From positions 1-30,703 of the forward strand of contig JABFWJ010000443.1 of assembly GCA_013362295.1 (NCBI GenBank): a stretch of DNA of 30,703 nt, written 5' to 3'. A model generated the notes under the pieces. It made no database searches, was not told the origin of the DNA, and saw only the letters and a program-made list of their open reading frames with translations. The DNA comes from Thermoleophilia bacterium (GTDB lineage: Bacteria; Actinomycetota; Thermoleophilia; Gaiellales; Gaiellaceae). This document shows, in pieces, positions 7,344 through 14,343 of this stretch. A program made the translations under genes and the position numbers. Position 1 is the stretch's first letter. Every line of letters begins with the position of its first letter.

Positions 7344-8459
7344 GTGCTGACAATCCGGAACCTCGTGAAGACGTTCGGCGCGGCGCGCAGCGAGAAGCAC
7401 AAGCGCGTGCACGCCGTCGACGATCTCAACTTCGACGTGCGCGAGGGCGAGCTCTTCACGCTGCTCGGCCCGTCGGGGTGCGGCAAGACGACGACGCTGC
7501 GCTGCATCGCGGGGCTCGAGATGCCCGACCGCGGCGAGATCGCGATCGACGGCCGGGTGCTGTTCTCGTCCGAGAAGCGCGTGCGCATCCCGGCCAACGA
7601 GCGCGGCCTCGGGATGGTGTTCCAGTCGTACGCGATCTGGCCGCACATGAACGTCTTCAAGAACGTCGCGTTCCCGTTGCGGGTCATGCCCCGGAAGCAG
7701 CGGCCCTCGAAGCGCGAGCTCAAGGAGCGCGTGGAGCGCGCGCTGACGGTCGTGCGGCTCGACCACCTCGCGGACCGCCAGGCCACGGACCTCTCCGGCG
7801 GCCAGCAGCAGCGGCTCGCGCTCGCGCGCGCGCTCGTGCTCGAGCCGCCGCTCCTCCTGCTCGACGAGCCGCTCTCGAACCTCGACGCGAAGCTGCGCGA
7901 GGAGATGCGGTTCGAGCTCAAGCGCCTGCAGCGCGAGCTCGGCATCACCGGCATCTACGTGACGCACGACCAGGTGGAGGCGCTTGCAATGTCGAACCGC
8001 GTCGCGGTGATGCGCGACGGCAAGATCGAGCAGATCGACCACCCGCGCGCGGTCTACGAACGGCCGCGGTCGCGCTTCGTCGCCGATTTCATCGGCACGT
8101 CCAACTTCATCGACGGCACCGTCGAGAGCCGCGAGGGCGGCACGTACGTCGTCGACACGGATGCCGGCAAGCTGCGGATCACCTCCGACAAGGAGTACTC
8201 GGTCGGTGCGCCCGTCGTCGTCACGGCGCGTCCGGAGCACATCGAGCTGAACACGAGCCTGAACGGCGTCGGCCCGAACGTCTGGCGCGGCCGCGTGGAG
8301 GCGCGCGCGTTCCTCGGCGAGGTCGTCGACCACGTCGTCTCCGTCGGTCCGCACGAGCTGCGCGCACGCTGCAACTCGAAGGTGTCGATTCCGGCACCGA
8401 CCGAGGTGACGCTCAGGTTCCACGAGGAGGCCTTCTCGCTCATTCCCGCGGGTGAGTGA
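7344..8459 (+). CDS. ABC importer ATPase (FbpC/PotA type, with TOBE-like domain)
   Basis: A 371-residue ATPase. Walker A GPSGCGKTT is at residues 42-50, the Q-loop lies in GMVFQSYAIWPHM, the signature LSGGQQQR starts at residue 150, and Walker B LLLLDEP has D174/E175, followed by the D-loop and the H-loop (VTHDQ). The C-terminal 130 residues match the regulatory/TOBE region of CUT1/iron/polyamine-type ATPases. A short insertion (SEKHKRVH) lies before the Walker A strand. GTG 7344 directly follows the permease stop, with AGGGAGG 5-12 nt upstream. It powers the fused permease encoded just before it. Confidence 0.93.
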   Translation: MLTIRNLVKTFGAARSEKHKRVHAVDDLNFDVREGELFTLLGPSGCGKTTTLRCIAGLEMPDRGEIAIDGRVLFSSEKRVRIPANERGLGMVFQSYAIWPHMNVFKNVAFPLRVMPRKQRPSKRELKERVERALTVVRLDHLADRQATDLSGGQQQRLALARALVLEPPLLLLDEPLSNLDAKLREEMRFELKRLQRELGITGIYVTHDQVEALAMSNRVAVMRDGKIEQIDHPRAVYERPRSRFVADFIGTSNFIDGTVESREGGTYVVDTDAGKLRITSDKEYSVGAPVVVTARPEHIELNTSLNGVGPNVWRGRVEARAFLGEVVDHVVSVGPHELRARCNSKVSIPAPTEVTLRFHEEAFSLIPAGE

Positions 8460-9663
8460 CGGCCGCCGCGGGGCCTTCCTCGCACTCGCGCCGGTCTACC
8501 TGTCGGTCTTCCTTTTCGTCGCCGGCAACAGCGCGCTCTCGATCCTGATCCCGGTCTACCTGTCGCGGCGCGCGCATCTCGGCGCCGCGACGATCGGCGC
8601 GGTCGTCGGCGTGGTCGGGATCGCGTCGCTGGCCGCGCGCCTGCCGGTCGGGCTCTCGTACTCCGCCGCGCGCGGCCGGGTGTTCCTGCTCGCGGGCTGT
8701 GCGATGTCGGCAGTCGCGTTCGCGCTCGTCCCGTTCGTGACCGACCCGGTCCCGTTCGCCGGCCTGATGGCGCTGAACGGCCTCGGCTGGTCGGTGGCGA
8801 CGACCGCGCAACTCGCGCTGCTCGTCGCCCGCCCGCCGGGCGGCGTCTCCACGGCCGCTGCGATGGGCTGGTTCTCGGGCGCGACGGGGCTCGGCAACAT
8901 GGTCGGCGGCGTGCTCGGCGGCGGCAGCGCCGACGGGCTCGGCCTGCGGACGACGTTCTTCGTGCTCGCGGTCACGCCACTGCTCGGCGCGTTGCTGATG
9001 GTGCGCGGGGTGGCGTCGTCGGAGGTGCTCGACGCGCGCGAGGAGGGGGCGGTCGAGCGGGCTCCGTGGTCGGCAATCCTGCGCCTCCCGGTCGCGGTCT
9101 GGATCGGCGTGCTCGTGATGTTCTTCATCAACGGGCTGAACGCCCTGACCAACACGTTTCAGCCGATCCTCGCCGTCGCGGCCGGCCTGTCGGTCACGCA
9201 GGTCGGCGGCCTGTCGTCGATCCGCTCGTGGGCTTCGTCGTCCTCGCGCTTCGGCTCGGGCCCGCTCTTCTCGAGGTTCGACCCGGCCGGGCTGACGCTG
9301 CCGCTCGTCGTCGTCGGCACGCTCGCGACCTGCCTGATCCCGTCGGTGATCGGCTCGTTCCTGCTGCAGATCCCGCTGTTCGCGCTCGCCGGGCTCTCAC
9401 GGGGCCTGCTCCGGGTCACCGGGTCGGCCGATGCCTTCGACAGCGTCCGCGACGACGACCGGCTCCGCGGCCTGACCTCGGCGCTCCTCTACGGCGGGCT
9501 CGACCTCGGCAAGATCGTGCTGCCGTTCCTCGGCGGGGCGGTGGCGGGCCTGTGGGGCGTTGCGACGATGTTCCGCGTCGTGCCGGCGGTCCTGCTTCTG
9601 ATCTACCTCGGCCTCGCACTGCCGGCGCGACGCGCACTCACGCCGGAGCCGGCACGCCGATGA
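8452..9663 (+). CDS. MFS transporter
   Basis: A 403-residue polytopic protein with about twelve hydrophobic segments in two six-helix halves, separated by a charged central loop (DAREEGAVERAPW, about residue 190). The first half has the glycine-rich helix typical of the superfamily. Substrate and direction are unknown; in this context it may export a product or take up a related compound. GTG 8452 overlaps the end of the ATPase gene by 8 bp, so it belongs to the same operon. The 3' end overlaps the convergent minus-strand gene by 26 bp. Confidence 0.85.
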   Translation: MSDGRRGAFLALAPVYLSVFLFVAGNSALSILIPVYLSRRAHLGAATIGAVVGVVGIASLAARLPVGLSYSAARGRVFLLAGCAMSAVAFALVPFVTDPVPFAGLMALNGLGWSVATTAQLALLVARPPGGVSTAAAMGWFSGATGLGNMVGGVLGGGSADGLGLRTTFFVLAVTPLLGALLMVRGVASSEVLDAREEGAVERAPWSAILRLPVAVWIGVLVMFFINGLNALTNTFQPILAVAAGLSVTQVGGLSSIRSWASSSSRFGSGPLFSRFDPAGLTLPLVVVGTLATCLIPSVIGSFLLQIPLFALAGLSRGLLRVTGSADAFDSVRDDDRLRGLTSALLYGGLDLGKIVLPFLGGAVAGLWGVATMFRVVPAVLLLIYLGLALPARRALTPEPARR

Positions 9664-10078
9664 AGCGGCGAAGCAGCTTCCAGACGTCGGCCGTTGCCCG
9701 CTCGTGCGTGCCGAGGAAGCCGCGCTCGACCTCGTCGTAGACGACCGTCTCGTTGAGGACGCCGTGGTTGGTCAGCGCCTTGGCGAACGCGTACGCGTCG
9801 CCTTCGTCGGCTTCCGCGACGATCGCGAGCACCGGCGCCCGGAACGCGCCCGCGCGCGCCTCCTCGACCGGCGGCCGGCCGTCGATGCCGACGACGCCGG
9901 TGACGCCGTCGCGCGTGCCGTGCAGGAGCGCGGCCTGAGCATCCGGTCCGACTCCGACCACGAAGACGCGGTCGGCCGACGCGGTGTCGACCGAGGCAGC
10001 CGTCTCGAGCCCGAGGCGCTCCAGGTCCGTTCCGAGCGCCGCGGCCTGCCGGCCGAGGAGGACGACGGCGGTCGGCAA
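9638..10078 (-). CDS. Dienelactone-hydrolase-like protein, apparently without its catalytic residues
   Basis: A 146-residue protein that aligns by eye with the C-terminal two thirds of dienelactone hydrolases. RVFVVGVGPDAQAALL corresponds to the nucleophile elbow (usually GFCMGG or GxSxGG), APVLAIVAEADE to the acid strand, and VVYDEVERGFLG to the strand carrying the catalytic histidine (usually GHxF). The nucleophile Cys/Ser and the His are both absent here, so it is probably not a hydrolase. It starts with TTG immediately after the methyltransferase stop, with GGAAAG about 7 nt upstream, so it is the second gene of that operon. The fold assignment is moderately sure; the role is unknown. Confidence 0.65.
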   Translation of the reverse strand: MPTAVVLLGRQAAALGTDLERLGLETAASVDTASADRVFVVGVGPDAQAALLHGTRDGVTGVVGIDGRPPVEEARAGAFRAPVLAIVAEADEGDAYAFAKALTNHGVLNETVVYDEVERGFLGTHERATADVWKLLRRFIGVPAPA

Positions 10079-10756
10079 CTACGACGCTTTCCGCGCGACG
10101 ACGAGCGCGCTGTAGAACATGCGCCAGGGCGTGTCCGCCGGCCCGAAGCCCGCTGCCTCCATCCAGGCGCCGTGCTCGTCCGCGCGCGCGAGCGGGTAGT
10201 CGTGGCGATGCGGCTTGAGCGCCCGCTTGCGGTCGCTGGTGAACTGCGCGCGGATCCGGCGCTGCACCTGCTCCCAGTCGCCTGGGGCGCCCACGTGGTC
10301 GAGGTTCATGACGAAGCCGCCCGGGGTGACTATGTCGAATGCAGCGCGGTAGACGTCCTGCAGCGACTCCGGCGAGAAGTGGTGGAGGGCCCGCGAGCTG
10401 AGCACGACCTGCGCGGGCTCCACCTCGAGCTCGCCCAGGCGCTCCGCGTCCGCCACCACGTAGGTGACCCGGTGCGCGTGGGCCGCGAGCTCCCGCTCCG
10501 CGAGCTCGCGCATCGCGTCGGACACGTCGATCCAGGTCGCCCGCGCGTTCGGGAACGCGCGCAGGAACGGGACGAGATACGCGCCCGGGCCGGACCCGAG
10601 GTCGACGATGTGCGTCACCTCGATGCCGGCGTCGGCGACGATCGCGACGGAGATCTGCCGCGGCAGGTCGAGCATGTCGGCGATCACGTCCTCGCCCGCC
10701 CACTGCGCGGCGTAGGCTGCCGACTCCCAGGATTCGAGCTGGTTCTCGGAGGTCAT
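10079..10756 (-). CDS. SAM-dependent methyltransferase (class I)
   Basis: A 225-residue methyltransferase. Motif I is IVDLGSGPGAYLVPFL (residues 50-65), the acidic strand-2 residue is in ATWIDVSDAMRELAE, and the post-motif loop LSSRALHHF matches small-molecule C/O/N-methyltransferases of the Methyltransf_25 type. The substrate is unknown. The start is ATG 10756 without a Shine-Dalgarno sequence; TACAGT lies 7 nt upstream, so the message is probably leaderless. It is divergent from the NicO-type transporter gene across a 42-bp region that holds operator site C, and is followed without a gap by the dienelactone-hydrolase-like gene. Confidence 0.88.
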   Translation of the reverse strand: MTSENQLESWESAAYAAQWAGEDVIADMLDLPRQISVAIVADAGIEVTHIVDLGSGPGAYLVPFLRAFPNARATWIDVSDAMRELAERELAAHAHRVTYVVADAERLGELEVEPAQVVLSSRALHHFSPESLQDVYRAAFDIVTPGGFVMNLDHVGAPGDWEQVQRRIRAQFTSDRKRALKPHRHDYPLARADEHGAWMEAAGFGPADTPWRMFYSALVVARKAS

Positions 10757-10763
10757 GGTTGCT

Positions 10764-10769
10764 ACTGTA
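10764..10769 (-). promoter_or_regulatory. Candidate -10 (TACAGT) of the methyltransferase gene
   Basis: On the minus strand TACAGT ends 7 nt before ATG 10756, typical of a leaderless promoter. About 19 nt further upstream TTGGAC can serve as the -35, and it overlaps operator site C. Confidence 0.5.
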
Positions 10770-10780
10770 GCCTCAGGTCT

Positions 10781-10795
10781 AATGGATAGTCCAAT
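10781..10795. promoter_or_regulatory. Operator site C (AATGGATAGTCCAAT)
   Basis: TGGA-TAG-TCCA is a perfect palindrome. It shares AATGGnTAGnCCA with sites A and B. It covers the GATAGT hexamer (10785-10790) that is the best -10 candidate for the plus-strand transporter gene (8-nt gap to ATG 10799) and the -35 of the minus-strand methyltransferase gene, so one bound dimer could control both. Confidence 0.55.
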
Positions 10796-10798
10796 CCA

Positions 10799-11530
10799 AT
10801 GTTCGGGCTAGACGAGTCGCTGGCGCGGCTCGCCCCGGGCCACGGCGCCGCCGTCGTCCTGCTGGTCGCATTCGCGCTCGGCCTGCGGCATGCCTCGGAT
10901 CCCGACCACGTCGTCGCCGTCTCGACCCTCGTCGCGGGGACGAAGGAGCGCGCCGGACGCGCCGCGGGACGCCTCGGAGCTGCGTGGGGTGCGGGACACG
11001 CGACGACGCTGATCCTGTTCGGAGTGCCCGTGATCCTCGCGCGGGCCTATCTGCCGGAGGCCGTGCAGTCGCTCGCGGAAGCGCTGATCGGCTTGATCAT
11101 CGTCGCGCTCGCCGCGCGCGTCCTCGTGCGGTGGCGGAGCGGTGCGTTCCACGCGCACGTGCACGAGCATGACGGCAGCGCCCACCTGCACGTCCATTCG
11201 CACGCCGAGCACGCCGAGCACAAGCACGTGCACCCGGTCCGCTCGCCGCGGCAGGCCTTCGGGATCGGGCTCGTCCACGGGATGGCGGGCAGCGCAGGCG
11301 TCGCGGTGCTGATCGTCGCGGCCGTCCCGAGCCGCTCGACGGCAATCGGGGCGCTGCTCGTGATGTGCGCCGGCACGACCCTCTCGATGACGGTGCTCTC
11401 GGCCGCCTTCGGCCGGGCGTTCACGGCCGCCGCCGCCCGCCGCCGCTTGATCCGCATCGTTCCAGGGCTGGCGGGCGCCGGATGCCTGTTCGGGCTCTGG
11501 TACGCGGGCGCCGCTCTACTGACGCTCTGA
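10799..11530 (+). CDS. NicO/UreH-type nickel or cobalt transporter
   Basis: A 243-residue membrane protein with about six helices. Helix 1 ends in RHASDPDHVVAVST (residues 30-43), which carries the HX4DH signature of nickel/cobalt transporters (H31, D36, H37). A cytosolic loop at about residues 118-142 is rich in His (HAHVHEHDGSAHLHVHSHAE and on to HKHVH), as expected for metal binding. A second signature half, LVHGMAGSAGVAVLIV, follows. It probably moves Ni or Co, either as efflux or as uptake for a metalloenzyme. No SD precedes ATG 10799. It lies 22 nt upstream of the flavoprotein gene and may be cotranscribed with it. Confidence 0.85.
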   Translation: MFGLDESLARLAPGHGAAVVLLVAFALGLRHASDPDHVVAVSTLVAGTKERAGRAAGRLGAAWGAGHATTLILFGVPVILARAYLPEAVQSLAEALIGLIIVALAARVLVRWRSGAFHAHVHEHDGSAHLHVHSHAEHAEHKHVHPVRSPRQAFGIGLVHGMAGSAGVAVLIVAAVPSRSTAIGALLVMCAGTTLSMTVLSAAFGRAFTAAAARRRLIRIVPGLAGAGCLFGLWYAGAALLTL

Positions 11531-11544
11531 CGCAGACGTTTCGG

Positions 11545-11550
11545 TACCGT
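11545..11550 (+). promoter_or_regulatory. Candidate -10 (TACCGT) before the flavoprotein gene
   Basis: TACCGT ends 8 nt before the in-frame GTG at 11559 and 2 nt before GTG 11553. If transcripts here are leaderless, GTG 11559 would be the start. The same hexamer precedes ATG 571. Confidence 0.3.
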
Positions 11551-11552
11551 CC

Positions 11553-13193
11553 GTGGACGTGGAAGCGACGCACGACGTCCTGGTCGTCGGCGCCGGTTGC
11601 GCGGGTATGCGTGCCGCAATCGAGGCACACGACGCCGGCGCGAACGTCGCCGTCATCTCCAAGCTGCACCCGACCCGCAGCCACTCCGGCGCCGCGGAGG
11701 GCGGGATCAACGCGGCGCTCGGGAACGCGGGCGAGGACTCGGCGGAGGTGCACACGTTCGACACCGTGAAGGGCTCCGACTACCTCGGCGACCAGGACGC
11801 GATCGAGGTCTTCTGCCGCGAGGCGCCCGACGACATCTACCAGCTGGAGCACTGGGGCGCGTTCTTCTCGCGCCTCGAGGACGGGCGCCTCGCACAGCGC
11901 CCGTTCGGCGCGGCCGGCGCACCGCGGACGGTGTACGCCGCCGACATCACCGGCCACGTGCTGATCCAGGTGCTCTACGAGCAGCTCGTCAAGCGCGACA
12001 TCACCGTCTACGAGGAGTACTTCGCCTGGAAGCTCGTCGAGAACGACGGCCGCTGCCAGGGCGTCATCTGCTGGGACCTGCTGAACGGCGGGGTCAAGAC
12101 GCTCGGCGGCGTGACGACCGTGCTCGCGACCGGCGGCCAGGGTCGCATCTACCGCACGACGACGAACGCGTACGCCTGCACCGGCGACGGCGCGGCGATG
12201 GCGCTGCATCTCGGGTTGCCGCTCAAGGACATGGAGTTCATGCAGTTCCACCCGACGACGCTCTACCCGACCGGGATCCTGCTCACCGAGGGCTGCCGCG
12301 GCGAGGGTGCCTACCTGATCAACAGCGAGGGCGAGCGCTTCATGAAGAAGTACGCGCCGAACGCGATGGAGCTCGCCTCCCGCGACGTCGTGTCGCGCTC
12401 CGAGCAGACCGAGATCGACGAGGGACGCGGCATCAACGGCTCGGTCATGCTCGACATGCGGCATCTCGGTGCCGAGCGGATCATCGAGCGGCTGCCGGGG
12501 TCGCGCGAGCTGTCCATGACCTTCGCCGGCGTCGACCCGATCTACGACCCGGTGCCGGTCCGCCCCGGTGCGCACTACCACATGGGCGGTGTCTAGACGG
12601 TCAACGTCGGCGAGACGGAGCTCTCGGGCCTGTATGCGGCCGGCGAGGTCGCCTGCGTCTCGGTCCACGGTGCGAACCGCCTCGGCGGCAACTCACTCAT
12701 GGAGACGATCACCTTCGGCCGGCGTTCCGGCCGCGCGGCCGCCGAGTGGGCGCTCTCGCACACGACGATCGACGTCCCGCGGAGCGCGGAGGCCGACGCC
12801 GAGCGCGAGCTGCGCTCGCTGCTCGACGTCAGCGACGGCGAGCGGCCGTGGCAGATCCGCAACGACCTCGGCACCTCGATGCTCGAGAACTTCGGCGTCT
12901 TCCGCCGCGAGGACCAGATGGCGAAGCAGATCGACATCATCGACGAGTTGCGCGAGCGCTACGCGCGCGGCGTCGTCGTCGAGGACAAGGGCGAGGTGTT
13001 CAACAGCGATCTCGTCCAGGCAATCGAGCTCGGCAACATGATCGACCTCGCCGCCTGCATGCTGCAGGCCGGGATCGCGCGCAAGGAGAGCCGCGGCGCG
13101 CACGCGCGGCCCCACGACTATCCGAAGCGCGACGACGAGAACTTCATGAAGCACTCGATCACGCGCTGGGTCGACGGCGCGCCGGAGCTGTCG
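11553..13193 (+). pseudogene. sdhA: Succinate dehydrogenase/fumarate reductase flavoprotein, interrupted by in-frame TAG and 3'-truncated
   Basis: The FAD-binding start is VLVVGAGCAGMRAA, followed by the flavin-attachment region HPTRSHSGAAEGGINAAL, the Gln/His-rich MEFMQFHPTTLYPTG and the active-site region HYHMGGV. At that point the frame has TAG (12594-12596) in place of a sense codon. The same frame then continues with clear homology: TVNVGETELSGLYAAGEV, GANRLGGNSLMETITFGRR, the helical domain and DENFMKHSITRW, up to PELS at 13193. There it runs into out-of-frame iron-sulfur-protein sequence, so the last part of the C-terminus and the stop codon are missing. TAG is an ordinary stop for several intact genes here, so recoding is unlikely. 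The gene is either truly broken or affected by sequence errors. Start is GTG 11553 or GTG 11559. Confidence 0.85.
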
Positions 13194-14343
13194 GTACAAC
13201 TCGCGCAGCGGCGAGCGGGAGCTGCAGGAGTACGAGATCACGGCGCCCGAGGAGGCGACGCTGCTGGACTGCCTCGACATCGTCAAGGACCAGCACGACG
13301 GGACGCTTGCATACCGCAAGAGCTGCCGGATGATGATCTGCGGCTCGTGCGGGATGCGCATGGACGGGGCCGCCGTGCTCGCCTGCCAGACACGCATGTA
13401 CGACGTCGCGCAGGCCGGTCATGTTCCGGTGATCTCGGCGATGGGGAACCTGCCGATCGTCAAGGACCTCGTGGTCGACATGAACCCCTTCTGGGAGAAG
13501 TTCAAGAGCGTCGATCCGTACCTGCAGCCCGGCTATGCGGAGCCGCCCGACGGCAAGGAGTACCGCATCGGCCAGCAGCGGATGAACGTTATCCACAAGG
13601 AGGCGCTCTGCATCAACTGCGGCTGTTGCGTCTCCGAGTGCAACGCGATGGAGGCCGACCCGCTCTTCACCGGGCCGCAGGCGCTCGCGAAGGCGATGCG
13701 GTTCGTCGGCGACCCGCGCGACGGCAACAAGCTCGCGCGGCTGGAGAAGCTGAACGGCGAGCACGGGATCTGGGAGTGCACCCGGTGCTATTTCTGCAAC
13801 GAGCGCTGCCCGAAGGGCGTCGACCCGCGCGACGCGATCGCCAAGCTCGGCGCCGAGTCGATGCACGAGGGGATCGAGCGCGACATGGGCGCGAAGCACG
13901 CGAAGTGGTTCGTCGTCTCGGCGAAGACGACCGGCTGGCTGCGCGAGACCGAGCTGGTGCCGAAGACGCAGGGCATCGTCTCGGCGATCAAGCAGACACG
14001 GTTCGCGATCGACCTCGCGCGGAAGGGCAAGGTTCCGCCTCCGTTCCCGCCGCATGTCGCGAAGGACGTGAAGGAGTCGCGCCGCCTGCACGACCTCACG
14101 ACCGAGCGCGGCCCGCAGGGCTACATGGGAATCGTGCAGGGCGAGCGCGCGCTCGCGCGCCTCGCGCACGGTCACACGGGGGAGGAGACGCTGGAGGAGA
14201 TCTATGCGCGGCCGGGTGCGTTCCATCGTCCGTTCATCGCCGACGAAGTACCCGCCGGCGCCGACGCGGGCATGGGCTCGCTGACCCAGGCGGACACCAC
14301 TCCCGGCAAGGAGCCGACGAAGAAACCGGAGGGCGGGGCATGA
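13192..14343 (+). CDS. sdhB: Succinate dehydrogenase/fumarate reductase iron-sulfur protein, N-terminus lost
   Basis: Homology begins at RYNSRSGERELQEYEIT (from 13192) with no start codon available: the frame opens after a TGA at 13147 and the first ATG is at 13330, inside the [2Fe-2S] region. The [2Fe-2S] ligands are in SCRMMICGSCGMRMDG with a later C in LACQT. The [4Fe-4S]/[3Fe-4S] part is CINCGCCVSECNAMEAD and CTRCYFCNERCPKG. A C-terminal extension of about 160 residues follows, longer than in classical SdhB and like that of type-E and thiol/methylmenaquinol fumarate reductases. The stop overlaps the next start as ATGA. The missing first residues match the missing end of the flavoprotein, so one deletion of perhaps a hundred bases would explain both. 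Confidence 0.85.
   Translation, partial: RYNSRSGERELQEYEITAPEEATLLDCLDIVKDQHDGTLAYRKSCRMMICGSCGMRMDGAAVLACQTRMYDVAQAGHVPVISAMGNLPIVKDLVVDMNPFWEKFKSVDPYLQPGYAEPPDGKEYRIGQQRMNVIHKEALCINCGCCVSECNAMEADPLFTGPQALAKAMRFVGDPRDGNKLARLEKLNGEHGIWECTRCYFCNERCPKGVDPRDAIAKLGAESMHEGIERDMGAKHAKWFVVSAKTTGWLRETELVPKTQGIVSAIKQTRFAIDLARKGKVPPPFPPHVAKDVKESRRLHDLTTERGPQGYMGIVQGERALARLAHGHTGEETLEEIYARPGAFHRPFIADEVPAGADAGMGSLTQADTTPGKEPTKKPEGGA

Noticed and set aside
12594..12596. TAG as a recoded sense codon (for example pyrrolysine)
   Set aside because: TAG ends several intact genes in this window (405, 1074, 4868, 5620, 16297, 28265, 30173), and no PylS/PylT-type genes or insertion structure were seen.
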